Shown: piece after piece, positions 18,626-26,934 of the stretch
Layout: each line of letters begins with the position of its first letter
How positions within the stretch are numbered: position 1 is the stretch's first letter
NCBI RefSeq assembly: GCF_040957575.1
Contig: NZ_CP162601.1
Location: 310,001 to 374,000 of the forward strand
DNA from: Vibrio sp. HB236076
GTDB taxonomy: Bacteria > Pseudomonadota > Gammaproteobacteria > Enterobacterales > Vibrionaceae
DNA length: 64,000 bases
Direction of reading: 5' to 3'
The notes under the pieces: generated by a model
What the model saw: the letters and a program-made list of their open reading frames with translations, nothing else
Told to the model about the DNA's origin: nothing
Databases searched by the model: none
Program-made: the position numbers and the translations under genes

Positions 18626-19486
18626 CTACTTGTAACGATCCAAAGTAGCGTGGAGATCGCGTATAAGTTCAAGCTTGAGACTGACTGGGGAGAGAACCTC
18701 GACTTGAGGTATCCAAGACTTCAACAAGGGCAAGATATCGCTCAATCTTGATACTCGACTGCTGACCAACAAACTACCGTCGCTTAGTTCTTTCAATAGC
18801 TGCTGGTGGGGAAGAATCATACCTTCAAGAAAGCGTGGAGCTACTTCCCTATCAACCTGTACAAGCACCTCAGCATCATCCGGAGTTAGCCACTCCATCC
18901 CTTGTTTATGTATCTCCTCGTGGACCTTTTGATTCGGTTTGTATTTATCTTCCCGGCGGTGAATCCGTGAAATATTTGGTAGTCGGTACGAATGTAACTG
19001 GTCACTGTAGGTCGCAGCGAGGAACCAGATACCACGGTCATTTACCAAACGATAGGGATGGACAGATTCAAACGTTTTTCCATGGTAAATAAGGTCAATA
19101 ACAGAGTGAGTGGTAATCACTTCGGTCAGTTGTCTAAACAGCGCATCGAACTTCTCCATGGGTTCGGAGCGTGGGTTCTTAAACAGAACGGGGGTGTGAC
19201 CGTTGAACTTGTAATGATTAGGTAGTAGCGCGGACAACCCCGTATCGTGCAGTACCTTGTTGGTATTCGCATTACCATTATTTCGAGTTACCGGATCTAA
19301 CCGATAACCCTGATTGGTGCGGATAATCGGAGCGTTGACGAGCCTTTCATTGAAATCGCGTCTCAGGGTTTTCTCGCTTACCTGATAGTCCGCGACCAAC
19401 TGCTCAGGGGAGAGCACTTCTCCCATAAACAATCTCGTCAATATGTCACCTAGCCTTAATGCTAGCTTTTCACTCTTATCGCTCAT
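18626..19486 (-). CDS. WYL-domain transcription regulator
   Basis: A 286-residue protein with an N-terminal winged-helix DNA-binding region (LSPEQLVADYQVSEKTLRRDFNERL, residues 20-45). A WYL domain follows at about 130-190: VIDLIYHGKTFESVHPYRLVNDRGIWFLAATYSD is the characteristic WYL core. A C-terminal dimerisation extension completes it. WYL proteins often control defence islands and mobile elements. The start at 19486 (MSDKSEKLAL) is preferred to an earlier in-frame ATG. It is divergent from the small genes at 19709, whose promoter region (19487-19708) it may bind. Confidence 0.88.
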   Translation of the reverse strand: MSDKSEKLALRLGDILTRLFMGEVLSPEQLVADYQVSEKTLRRDFNERLVNAPIIRTNQGYRLDPVTRNNGNANTNKVLHDTGLSALLPNHYKFNGHTPVLFKNPRSEPMEKFDALFRQLTEVITTHSVIDLIYHGKTFESVHPYRLVNDRGIWFLAATYSDQLHSYRLPNISRIHRREDKYKPNQKVHEEIHKQGMEWLTPDDAEVLVQVDREVAPRFLEGMILPHQQLLKELSDGSLLVSSRVSRLSDILPLLKSWIPQVEVLSPVSLKLELIRDLHATLDRYK

Positions 19487-19708
19487 GCTACTAGCGTACG
19501 GTTTCCCTTGGACAGGTTGAGGGCAAAACATTTTTAAATGTTTCTAACCGTCACGCACTGAGATTTGGCATAGCTTTCATTGGGTAAGGCAGTGCAATGA
19601 CGATGACTATTTTCACACTCATTCTGCGGTCTTGGACATACCCTGTCCGAGCTCAGTGGGATACTACACAACGTAGATTTACTACAACGTCAATTAAAGG
19701 AAACTATA

Positions 19709-19831
19709 ATGAAAGTGACATTCATTAAGCCACTTATGGCATCAGGTTACTCATGCCGCTCTTTAGGTTGTCCCGGTTGGGTCACCAAGGGTGGGTCATG
19801 CGATACGTGTGGCGCAATGGATTACAGTTAA
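19709..19831 (+). CDS. Tiny zinc-ribbon-like protein, 40 aa
   Basis: ATG preceded by AAAGGAAAC. The peptide has four cysteines, CRSLGC and CDTC, in a pattern that could bind one zinc ion. It is too short for most automatic calls. The next gene starts 14 bases later with its own GGAG, so the two are probably co-transcribed. Function unknown; adaptor or small regulator roles are possible. Confidence 0.55.
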   Translation: MKVTFIKPLMASGYSCRSLGCPGWVTKGGSCDTCGAMDYS

Positions 19832-19845
19832 GAAGGAGCGTTCAT

Positions 19846-19983
19846 ATGGGCGGTTGGACAGAAGACCAAGGTGACTATGATGATGGTACAGAAGATTCTG
19901 GCTTCAGTCAGGACTTCGACATGGAACCGGGCGACGATGGTTGGCTTGGCGGTGACTTCATGGCTGATGATGACGATGATTAA
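19846..19983 (+). CDS. Highly acidic small protein, 45 aa
   Basis: AAGGAG precedes ATG. About two fifths of the residues are Asp or Glu, ending in ADDDDD, with almost no basic residues. Such composition is seen in DNA-mimic proteins that block restriction enzymes or DNA-binding proteins, and also in disordered tails, so the role is open. It is followed by a strong terminator. Confidence 0.6.
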   Translation: MGGWTEDQGDYDDGTEDSGFSQDFDMEPGDDGWLGGDFMADDDDD

Positions 19984-20011
19984 GTCCCATCACTAAATTA
20001 GACTTATCAAC

Positions 20012-20042
20012 AAGGGCGATATCGAAAGGTATCGCCCTTTTT
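20012..20042 (+). terminator. Terminator
   Basis: Perfect AAGGGCGATA stem, 8-base loop, T5 run. Confidence 0.9.
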
Positions 20043-20070
20043 CATATCGAGAGAAAAGGAAAAAAACATT

Positions 20071-20268
20071 ATGGCGAAAACACATTTTCACTCTAACCCT
20101 CAACAGCGCTGGTTTAAGCCTAGTTCGTCAACAGGTGTTCGATTCGCGAAGTACGGTGCCACACTCGGTACCCGCTATGGTCCCCAAGGGGTCGTGATTG
20201 GCGGGGCGCTCGGGTTTGTCGCAGGTGCATTAATCGGAGGAGCGTTGGATGAGCTAGATGTTATCTAG
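20071..20268 (+). CDS. Small glycine-zipper membrane protein, 65 aa
   Basis: Preceded by GAGAAAAGGA. The N-terminal half is basic and soluble. The C-terminal half carries GGALGFVAGALIGGAL, a glycine-zipper segment that may insert in membranes or oligomerise. Such motifs occur in bacteriocin-like and lysis-related peptides, but also in harmless envelope proteins. It stands as a single gene between two strong terminators, so it has its own transcription unit. Confidence 0.65.
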   Translation: MAKTHFHSNPQQRWFKPSSSTGVRFAKYGATLGTRYGPQGVVIGGALGFVAGALIGGALDELDVI

Positions 20269-20270
20269 TG

Positions 20271-20302
20271 AAAAAGTAGAGGCGAAACTGCCTCTACTTT
20301 TT
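20271..20302. terminator. Bidirectional terminator
   Basis: AAAAAGTAGAGGC stem, 6-base loop, complementary arm ending in T6. A-run and T-run on both sides allow it to serve the 65-aa gene and the convergent unknown gene. Confidence 0.88.
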
Positions 20303-20367
20303 TCTTTGTCGTAACTGATGGGAAGTGGTTTCCCTTTGTCTCATTGGACTTTTTCCTCTGTGTTCAT

Positions 20368-21675
20368 TTAGTCCGTTGGGGAATTAATACCATTCTTAAT
20401 TTCACACTGCCATGTGAGCAAGATAGGTTTTGTTTTATATGCTTGAGGTCTTTCAATGAACATTTTGGGTGTAACGATATCGTGAAACTCTGTCAGTGAG
20501 AGCGATTGGTGCATACGTTGTAAGATATACCTTATGCTGCGTTTGCCGATATGTCCCTCCGATGTTGAGAGCTTTACGTTACATGTGTGAATTTTTCTTT
20601 GTCTAACAATTGTGTGTTTTTTGTCAGGTAACGATGGATCCCAAAAGTTGAACGTATTGAATAATATCTGACCAGTAAACGGGTTAGGTACGTCTTGCTG
20701 AAAGTCTTGCTCGATGGTGGCTTTATATTTTATTCGACTTTTGTCACTAATAACGAGTTCGAGCGTTAATTGATTACGGTTTTTAATTGCATACACTGAG
20801 TAAGTGCTGTCTCTACTACCAAGATATTTGTAGAGCGGATTTAGGTTGGTAATTTTGAACGGGATGTATTTGATACTTTTGCTTGGCTTAACCAAGAGAT
20901 AGATGAGGTACGTGCTCTGTTCGTCGTCTTTCTCGTCAGTTTCGCCACGCGTATCGTCATAATAATCTAAGTAATTATGAGTGGTTGTCTCAATCTCTTT
21001 GCTTTCTTTGGTATCAGCTTTACTATCTTTGTTATCAACCTCGTCGTTAATGGTGTTAAAGATAACGAGTTTGGCATCTAAGAGCTGTTTGTTAGCTACT
21101 TTATTGGTACTTGGTTGACCAATATGTTTTTTGTAGAACTTGAGATTCGTTTCTATTAGGTGCTTTTCTGCTGGTGGTGATGCTCTGCGTACGGCTTCAA
21201 GAAGCAGCTGATGGCTTTCTTCTTCGTACTTTCGCTCGGTTGAAATGAAGTTTCCCAAGAGCTGGATAAATTCTCGGTTTTGTTTATACCAGGGTGGGAA
21301 GTCTAGAATATCTACCGTGATTGGCATCTCTATATCTTGGTATGTCTCGTCTTTACTGCTGTCCAATTCTACAATGCTGCTCTCGATTAAAGTGAGCGCA
21401 ATTCTTTTCTTGTTTGACAATTCTTTCAATGGCTTGAGCGTTTTAATGTGCTTAGTTTTATAAGTGGAATGTGCGGAACGCTTTGGGAACGACTGGTGTA
21501 CCCCTGCTTTTTTAAAGGCACTTTCCAATGCTGCGGTAGCTTTATCAGGACTTAAGCCAAATAGCCGCTGTAGGGTGATGATGAGCAAGTGCTTGTTATG
21601 AATTGATAACGGTTTAGCTTTTGGCGTGAAAAGGTAAACCGTTTTTTCATAGAGTACGGGTTTTCTTCTAGGCAT
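20368..21675 (-). CDS. Unknown 435-aa protein
   Basis: A basic, Lys/Ser/Thr-rich protein without membrane segments. Residues 1-60 look helical, with ITLQRLFGLSPDKATAALESAFKKAGV. The middle (about 225-265) is very acidic and repetitive in charge. The last 150 residues look beta-rich. I recognise no catalytic motif. It is transcribed toward the WYL gene from a region that carries a sequence shared with the replication promoter (21679-21705). It is a good candidate for element-specific function. Confidence 0.8.
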   Translation of the reverse strand: MPRRKPVLYEKTVYLFTPKAKPLSIHNKHLLIITLQRLFGLSPDKATAALESAFKKAGVHQSFPKRSAHSTYKTKHIKTLKPLKELSNKKRIALTLIESSIVELDSSKDETYQDIEMPITVDILDFPPWYKQNREFIQLLGNFISTERKYEEESHQLLLEAVRRASPPAEKHLIETNLKFYKKHIGQPSTNKVANKQLLDAKLVIFNTINDEVDNKDSKADTKESKEIETTTHNYLDYYDDTRGETDEKDDEQSTYLIYLLVKPSKSIKYIPFKITNLNPLYKYLGSRDSTYSVYAIKNRNQLTLELVISDKSRIKYKATIEQDFQQDVPNPFTGQILFNTFNFWDPSLPDKKHTIVRQRKIHTCNVKLSTSEGHIGKRSIRYILQRMHQSLSLTEFHDIVTPKMFIERPQAYKTKPILLTWQCEIKNGINSPTD

Positions 21676-21678
21676 ATT

Positions 21679-21705
21679 AAATCAAACAAAATGGTTCCTT
21701 AATCT
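21679..21705. promoter_or_regulatory. Shared upstream motif, copy 1
   Basis: AAATCAAACAAAA followed by TTCC and TAATCT, located directly upstream of the minus-strand 435-aa gene. A near-identical sequence lies at 23288-23313 before the replication leader. A common operator or recombinase-accessory site is inferred. Confidence 0.45.
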
Positions 21706-21858
21706 GTGCATACTAACGAGTTAATCTCTTTGTATGAACTCTTTTTTCTTACGGTGCATCATATTTTATGGTCTGTAGAGGGAGTCGTGTGGTCGGCACT
21801 CTTCAGTCAGTGTCACCTTAATCTTTGCTCACGATTTACTTATACGGAGTGAGATATT

Positions 21859-23016
21859 GTGAGCACTACACCGATAGAAATGAACCAGAAGGTACTTAAC
21901 GCCTTGCCTCGTCCTGCTAAGGGCGAGCAAGGTGTTGAGTATCCTTGGAAGAAAAACCCCCGATTGCGCGTACTTGTGACCGCGAAGAGTATGCGCTGGA
22001 TTGTTCGCCTTGGCTGGAAAGGAAAGCGTTACTACGAGTCGTTTGGCACTTATCCCGAAATGAAGTTTGCTGAATTCAATCAGTTGGCTTACCAATTTAT
22101 CGCTGATGTTCAGTCTGGGGCATACCAGAAGGGATCGCGTTTGACGGTTCAGCAGTTCTTTGATGACGTTGTACTTCCATACAGTCGTAATCATCACCGC
22201 GATTCTAAGACCTTTTTATCCCGTTCTAAGCGCGTAATGGCTGCGTTTGGTAAAGAGCGCGTTACGGACGTGAATCGCCGTGATGTTGAGCGGTTTCTCA
22301 ATTCACTTACTGACTTAAGTCATGCGTCCATTAACCGTTATCACGCCTTCTTGTCGAAACTTTTTTCGATGGCGGTTGAGCACGAGATTATTGATAAAAG
22401 TCCAGTAAAGGGCGTTAAAAAGCGGGTGGAGAACAATGCGAAAGACCGAGTGTTGTCCTCGAAAGAAGCGGAAAGCTTTTGTCGTCATGCGTGTGCTGAG
22501 CCGAACTTTCTACATGCGAGTGCGCTGATGTTGAGTTTGTTGACAGGTATGCGTATTGGCAACGTGATGAGTTTGACTCGATCTATGCTTGCCGATGATC
22601 TTTCTTCTGCACTCCTGCCGATGACGAAATCTGGTAAATCGCAGCGCATTTATTTCTCCGAGCCTGCAAAACGCCTGATCCGTAAATGTCTCAAAGTGTC
22701 GTTTAATGATTGGGTGTTCCCTTCGTTAAGGAACCAAGGTGAGCATATTGCCTACCCACGTGCTTGTATGGAACGCATTCAGCAAGCCATGAAGCAAGAA
22801 GGCTGTCTGGACGCACCTTTTACTATCCACGATCTTCGCCGCACTTACGCAACCCAAATGTTGATTGCGACGAACGATATCCGTCTCGCGCAGCAAAGCC
22901 TTGGTCATTCCAATGTGAATGTCACCGAGCGTTACGCCTACTATCAAAATACCCATTTAGCGCAAGCCTCTCAGCAGACCGTTGACGCTATGCTACCTAA
23001 CTTACAAATCGATTAA
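21859..23016 (+). CDS. Tyrosine recombinase (integrase 2)
   Basis: A 385-residue phage-type integrase clearly different from integrase 1. It has an N-terminal arm-binding domain (MRWIVRLGWKGKRYYESFGTYPEM) and a core-binding domain. Its catalytic residues are visible as Arg in TGMRIGNVMSL, Lys in TKSGKSQRI, HDLRRTYA, and LGHSNVNVTERYAYY with the nucleophilic Tyr. GTG at 21859 follows GGAGTGAGA. An AlpA/Xis-like gene starts 10 bases downstream, so this pair forms an integration/excision module. Two recombinases are usual in pipolins. Confidence 0.93.
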   Translation: MSTTPIEMNQKVLNALPRPAKGEQGVEYPWKKNPRLRVLVTAKSMRWIVRLGWKGKRYYESFGTYPEMKFAEFNQLAYQFIADVQSGAYQKGSRLTVQQFFDDVVLPYSRNHHRDSKTFLSRSKRVMAAFGKERVTDVNRRDVERFLNSLTDLSHASINRYHAFLSKLFSMAVEHEIIDKSPVKGVKKRVENNAKDRVLSSKEAESFCRHACAEPNFLHASALMLSLLTGMRIGNVMSLTRSMLADDLSSALLPMTKSGKSQRIYFSEPAKRLIRKCLKVSFNDWVFPSLRNQGEHIAYPRACMERIQQAMKQEGCLDAPFTIHDLRRTYATQMLIATNDIRLAQQSLGHSNVNVTERYAYYQNTHLAQASQQTVDAMLPNLQID

Positions 23017-23026
23017 GGAGTTCGAC

Positions 23027-23206
23027 ATGTCCAGAGTACTAACTATTGAAGAATTTGCGGAAATGTACGGCTTAAACCCGGCAACCGTGCGAACCAATGT
23101 AACTCGCAACCCTAGAAGCTTACCGCCAGTGATGCGCATAGGTCGCAGTGTGCGCTTCTTGCGTAGTGAGGTTGAGCGTTGGGAAAAAGAGATGACAATG
23201 CATTAA
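23027..23206 (+). CDS. AlpA/Xis-like helix-turn-helix protein
   Basis: A 59-residue MerR-like (HTH_17) protein: LTIEEFAEMYGLNPATVRTNV, then the wing region PPVMRIGRSVRFLRSEVERWEKE. Proteins of this type direct excision or regulate integrase genes. AAGGAG lies 6 bases before the ATG. It is cotranscribed with integrase 2, which fits a recombination directionality factor. Confidence 0.85.
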   Translation: MSRVLTIEEFAEMYGLNPATVRTNVTRNPRSLPPVMRIGRSVRFLRSEVERWEKEMTMH

Positions 23207-23231
23207 CACAGTAATATCTCTTAATACAGAT

Positions 23232-23272
23232 AAAAGCCCAAAGGCGTCCGTTAGGACGTCTTTGGGCTTTTT
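23232..23272 (+). terminator. Terminator of the int2-xis unit
   Basis: A long 17-bp stem with one mismatch, a 4-base loop and a T5 run. Confidence 0.92.
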
Positions 23273-23526
23273 AGTATCTGCCTATAAAAATCAAACAAAA
23301 GTGTACCTAATCTTGATCTTTTTACTATCACAGCCTTGACGATTGATATTTCTTCTAGCGCCTTTCGTGACTTAGGTTCTGCGCTAAATCTTAGCTGGAC
23401 TTTGAGCGACGAGTTAATTGTTTTGTGGCTTGTCGACTCGATTCCCTTCTTAGTTGAGTGCTTTCTTTCATCCCTAATATGAACCTCAGCAACGCAGCGA
23501 TTCTCTCGCTTAGTTGTTTTCGAGGG
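23273..23526 (+). promoter_or_regulatory. Promoter region of the replication module
   Basis: About 250 bp with no gene, between a terminator and the boxB-boxA leader. It contains the second copy of the AAATCAAACAAAA motif (23288-23313). A -35/-10 pair cannot be assigned with certainty. Confidence 0.4.
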
Positions 23527-23527
23527 G

Positions 23528-23556
23528 GCAGCGAGCTTCTTCGCTGCTCTTTAACA
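23528..23556 (+). promoter_or_regulatory. boxB-boxA type antitermination leader
   Basis: A short hairpin (GCAGCGA, loop, TCGCTGC) runs straight into TGCTCTTTAACA, the boxA word of bacterial rRNA leaders, 24 bases before the next gene. Order (hairpin first, boxA second) is as in rRNA operons, not as in lambda nut. It suggests that Nus factors protect a long transcript running through the polymerase operon, past its internal terminators. Confidence 0.7.
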
Positions 23557-23579
23557 ATTAAATGATTTGAGGTATCAAA

Positions 23580-24008
23580 ATGAGTAACTCTATTTTTGTG
23601 CGTACTAACTCTGGTGTAGCAAATGTGTTTGGTGGTAAAACTGTTCTTCCGTCTGAAGATCTACTGCTTATTCTGGGTGCAAGAGGCAATCTAATCGTTG
23701 CTGAAACTGGTGAAGAGGCTGATGCATTGTTTAAACAGGTATCGAAGAAGATGAAGCCTGAGAAAAACAAATGTTTCATGCTAGAAAGCGGTGGCTGGAT
23801 CCATGCGGATACGGTCGGCGGTGCTTTCATCTCTCCAAAGTCGGGTGCATTGTTGATGACGGTGGTAAACAGCGACAATTTGCTTGCTATGTTTACGCCT
23901 GAAGAATTCAGTGACCTCGAAGGTTTGCGTGACGCGATTACTGAAGCCTTGCTGACGTACAGCGAGGGTAATGATCTGCCTAAGATTGCTTGGTCAGACT
24001 TTAAATAA
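23580..24008 (+). CDS. Unknown 142-aa protein preceding the polymerase
   Basis: The first gene of the replication module, starting after TTTGAGG. A soluble, mixed alpha/beta protein with KTVLPSEDLLLILGARGNLIV, a FMLESGGWIHADTVGG stretch and an acidic C-terminus (EEFSDLEGLRDAITEALL). No domain recognised. Its place directly before the polymerase suggests a replication helper, for example a DNA-binding or regulatory factor. It does not look like a known terminal protein. Confidence 0.75.
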   Translation: MSNSIFVRTNSGVANVFGGKTVLPSEDLLLILGARGNLIVAETGEEADALFKQVSKKMKPEKNKCFMLESGGWIHADTVGGAFISPKSGALLMTVVNSDNLLAMFTPEEFSDLEGLRDAITEALLTYSEGNDLPKIAWSDFK

Positions 24009-24025
24009 TCATCATTGTAAACCTT

Positions 24026-24054
24026 GCAAAAAGACGCTTAGAGCGTCTTTTTGC
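24026..24054 (+). terminator. Intrinsic terminator between the 142-aa gene and polB
   Basis: A perfect 10-bp stem extended by GC pairing, a 5-base loop and a T5 run. It lies inside the presumed replication operon, 20 bases before polB, so it would attenuate polymerase expression unless antiterminated. Confidence 0.88.
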
Positions 24055-24073
24055 GTTTCTAGAGAGTAGTATT

Positions 24074-26764
24074 ATGAATGAAACATATGATTGGTTAGAG
24101 CAGTCTTCTGACTTAAGCATGGACAACCTAGCAACATCCGGTTGGACTGAAGAAGAATCGGTAAGTGCTTGGGGTGACGCTCAACCTAGTGAGCCCACTT
24201 CTTTTGATAGCGTTAAGCGCAAAGCGAAACCACTGGTGGGTCGTAAGCCCAAAAAGAAGAAGCAAACTAAGCGAAAGCGACGAGAGGCAACACCGTTCTT
24301 TGAGCGCCCCGTGATAGCGATGGATACTGAGTATGTAGAGTCTGAATGCGGAACCTACAATCGTATCTTGAGCTACCAATTCGCCGTTCTGTTCCAGGGC
24401 AAGTTATCAACGATTATCTTGTTTCCTGAATCGACCAAAAAATCGGGACGGCTGGCACTGGACAAATGCTTGGTTCAGGCTATCGAAAAAGCGATGGAAG
24501 ATGAAGTACTTGATAAGTGGCCGACTGACATCATTTTGTGTGCTCATTGGCTATCGGCTGATTTGTTTAACTTCAGCCAAGCTTTTAACCAACTGAAGAC
24601 ACATGTCAAAGGTTTACGTAAGACGGTGGCGAGTCTTGATGACGTATACGGACTGGAACTTGATAAAGTCATGTCTCGACGTATCGACAAAGAACCACTA
24701 CACGCTTACTCGAAGTCTGGTAACAAGAAAACTCTGTTCATCACCTTTTATGATACGCTTTTATTAGCGCCCAATGGCTCATCTCTTTCATCAGTAGGCG
24801 ACCTACTGTCTATACCCAAAGTTGAAATTCCAGAGCCTTACTCTATCTCTCGAATGGATGAGTTTCTGGAAGCACAACCTGAGAAATTCGCTGAGTATGC
24901 AATTACTGATTCAATTATCAGTGCTCGTCATTTCGAGCGGGTTTCTTCCTTCTGTCAAAATACACTCGGTCTAAATTCGGTTCCTTTTACTATTGGTGGT
25001 ATCGCCGTTAAAGCCTTTGTGAATAGTTTGGAGGATAAGCGCGGTTACCGTGGTTTGTTTGGCTTTGAGAAAGTGACCAAGGAGGTTTGGCCTTCTGACC
25101 GAAGTAAACCTCTGACCATTACACGGGATGTGCCTGTAACAGCTCGTATGACGTTGGAAAACTTTTCGACTCAGTGTTATCACGGTGGTCGCAATGAGTC
25201 ATTCATCGCTGGCCCCACGGGTATAGATACATGGCGTGATTACGATGTTCCATCATGTTATTCGGCGATTACGCTTGGTTTACGTGAGTTAGATTACGAC
25301 CAGATGTACATGACCAGAGATCTGAAAGAGCTGTTTGGAGACAAATGTGCTTTGGCTTGGGTCGAGTTTAAGTTCCCTGATATTGCCTACCCGTCCTTAG
25401 CCGTACGATCTGAATATGGATTGATATTTCCGCTATCAGGTGAAACGCACTGCACTGGTCATGAACTTGAAGTTGCGTATAACCAAGGTGCTGAAATCAC
25501 CATCAAGCAAGCGTTTGTAGTGCCCTGGAAGAATGATAAACGAATCTTCGAAGACTTCATGCGTTGGGGTCGAGAACGGCGTAAATCATTCGTTAAAGGT
25601 AGCTTTGACGAGAAACTGACCAAGGAAATGTTGAATAGTTGCTATGGAAAGCTAGCTCAATCGTTACGCCCAAAGAGGTCGTTCGATATCCAAGCTGGTT
25701 ACTCTACGCAACTACCACCATCGACTTTGACCAACCCATTTTTCGCCGCTTACACGACTGGCTTAGCTAGAGCCTTGTTGGGGGAAATGCTTCATAGCAT
25801 CCCCGATAATAAGGTTGTTGTTTCAGTGACGACAGATGGCTTTCTGACTAATGCTGAACTGGATGAGATAGACCTAAGTGGCTCTATTTGTCAGCGGTTC
25901 CGAGAGCTCTACCATCGTATAGACCCAACTGGTGGTGAAGTATTGGAACTCAAGCATCAAGCGAAGCAACTGATCGGTGCTAAAACTCGTGCTCAGTACA
26001 CGGTTATCGGAAGTGAAGGTTTTGAGCCGATACTGGCTAAAGGTGGCGTTAAGGTCGATCCGATGGTCACTGACCAAAGTGCTTATATGGTGAACAAGTA
26101 TCTCACCCGAAAGCCCGGTGACAAAGTTGATGGTAGCTACTTAACACCGAACCGGATGCGCTTTTTAGAGCATAAGGATTTGATGCTTGAGAAGCGGTCC
26201 ATCTTCCTGAATATGGAATATGATCAAAAGCGACAGCTCCTAAATCCGGTAATGGTTGACGTGAAAGGACGGAAGCATATTGCGCTTGAAACCAAGCCAC
26301 ACAAGTCGCTGGATGAGATGCTGTTTACAAGATTGCGCTTTGATCGATGGCGGAAGACGCATTGTCTTAAAACGTTTGAGGATTGGTGTTCATGGCAAGA
26401 CCGTTTAGTAATGGCAGAAAGCACGAGTCACAAGGACCTGCGTTTAAAGGCTGATGAGACTTCGGATAGCTTAATGGCACGCTTATTCTTGCGTTTCTAC
26501 GCGCATGAACAAGGTGGTATGAGCAAGAAGCAGATTAGCGCTAAAGCATTAGCTGAGTGGATGACCGATATTGGCTATCCAACCAAAGCGACCGCTGTAC
26601 GTAGTGCTAAGAATACCAAATTGATTGAAGGCGCTGTACCGATGACAGAGCTGACCATCAACTTAGCTCGCTTAATAGTCTCGAAGTTTCCTGACTTCGA
26701 AGTTGAAATCCTCTTCAACCCTGAATCTCGTTCCTCACTGCGAGAAGCTCTCAACGCCCGTTGA
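24074..26764 (+). CDS. Family-B DNA polymerase, probable primer-independent PolB (piPolB)
   Basis: An 896-residue replicative polymerase with proofreading. After a basic N-terminal tail (residues 45-72), the 3'-5' exonuclease motifs appear: ExoI AMDTEYVE (D84, E86), ExoII CAHWLSADLF (D163) and ExoIII YAITD (Y275, D279). The YxGG-type element YHGGRNE is at 369, pol motif A DVPSCYSA at 391, motif B KEMLNSCYG near 517-525, motif C TTDG at 586-589 and a KxY-type KTRAQY at 637. These are the motifs of protein-primed-type PolBs, and all catalytic Asp residues look present. Size and genetic setting (two integrases, tRNA att, R-M) match piPolB, an enzyme able to start DNA synthesis without a primer. 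A protein-primed enzyme with an unrecognised terminal protein remains possible. Confidence 0.88.
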   Translation: MNETYDWLEQSSDLSMDNLATSGWTEEESVSAWGDAQPSEPTSFDSVKRKAKPLVGRKPKKKKQTKRKRREATPFFERPVIAMDTEYVESECGTYNRILSYQFAVLFQGKLSTIILFPESTKKSGRLALDKCLVQAIEKAMEDEVLDKWPTDIILCAHWLSADLFNFSQAFNQLKTHVKGLRKTVASLDDVYGLELDKVMSRRIDKEPLHAYSKSGNKKTLFITFYDTLLLAPNGSSLSSVGDLLSIPKVEIPEPYSISRMDEFLEAQPEKFAEYAITDSIISARHFERVSSFCQNTLGLNSVPFTIGGIAVKAFVNSLEDKRGYRGLFGFEKVTKEVWPSDRSKPLTITRDVPVTARMTLENFSTQCYHGGRNESFIAGPTGIDTWRDYDVPSCYSAITLGLRELDYDQMYMTRDLKELFGDKCALAWVEFKFPDIAYPSLAVRSEYGLIFPLSGETHCTGHELEVAYNQGAEITIKQAFVVPWKNDKRIFEDFMRWGRERRKSFVKGSFDEKLTKEMLNSCYGKLAQSLRPKRSFDIQAGYSTQLPPSTLTNPFFAAYTTGLARALLGEMLHSIPDNKVVVSVTTDGFLTNAELDEIDLSGSICQRFRELYHRIDPTGGEVLELKHQAKQLIGAKTRAQYTVIGSEGFEPILAKGGVKVDPMVTDQSAYMVNKYLTRKPGDKVDGSYLTPNRMRFLEHKDLMLEKRSIFLNMEYDQKRQLLNPVMVDVKGRKHIALETKPHKSLDEMLFTRLRFDRWRKTHCLKTFEDWCSWQDRLVMAESTSHKDLRLKADETSDSLMARLFLRFYAHEQGGMSKKQISAKALAEWMTDIGYPTKATAVRSAKNTKLIEGAVPMTELTINLARLIVSKFPDFEVEILFNPESRSSLREALNAR

Positions 26765-26786
26765 GATCGTAAATATTGACCTATCG

Positions 26787-26813
26787 AAAGCCCTTATCTC
26801 AAAGGGCTTTTTT
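26787..26813 (+). terminator. Terminator after polB
   Basis: AAAGCCCTT stem, 5-base loop, T6 run, 23 bases past the polymerase stop. Confidence 0.88.
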
Positions 26814-26934
26814 ACATATCAACCATTGCACCGTTGGGGATATAAGAAGCCCTACCTCACACGCAATGACATTTATTCAAATCCACAGCCGTCATTCCGG
26901 CGGCTAACTCAATAAAATTTATAAGGAGTCCACC

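Noticed and set aside
23580..24008. Terminal protein for protein-primed replication
   Set aside because: Position would suit one, but size and sequence give no support; kept as unknown function.
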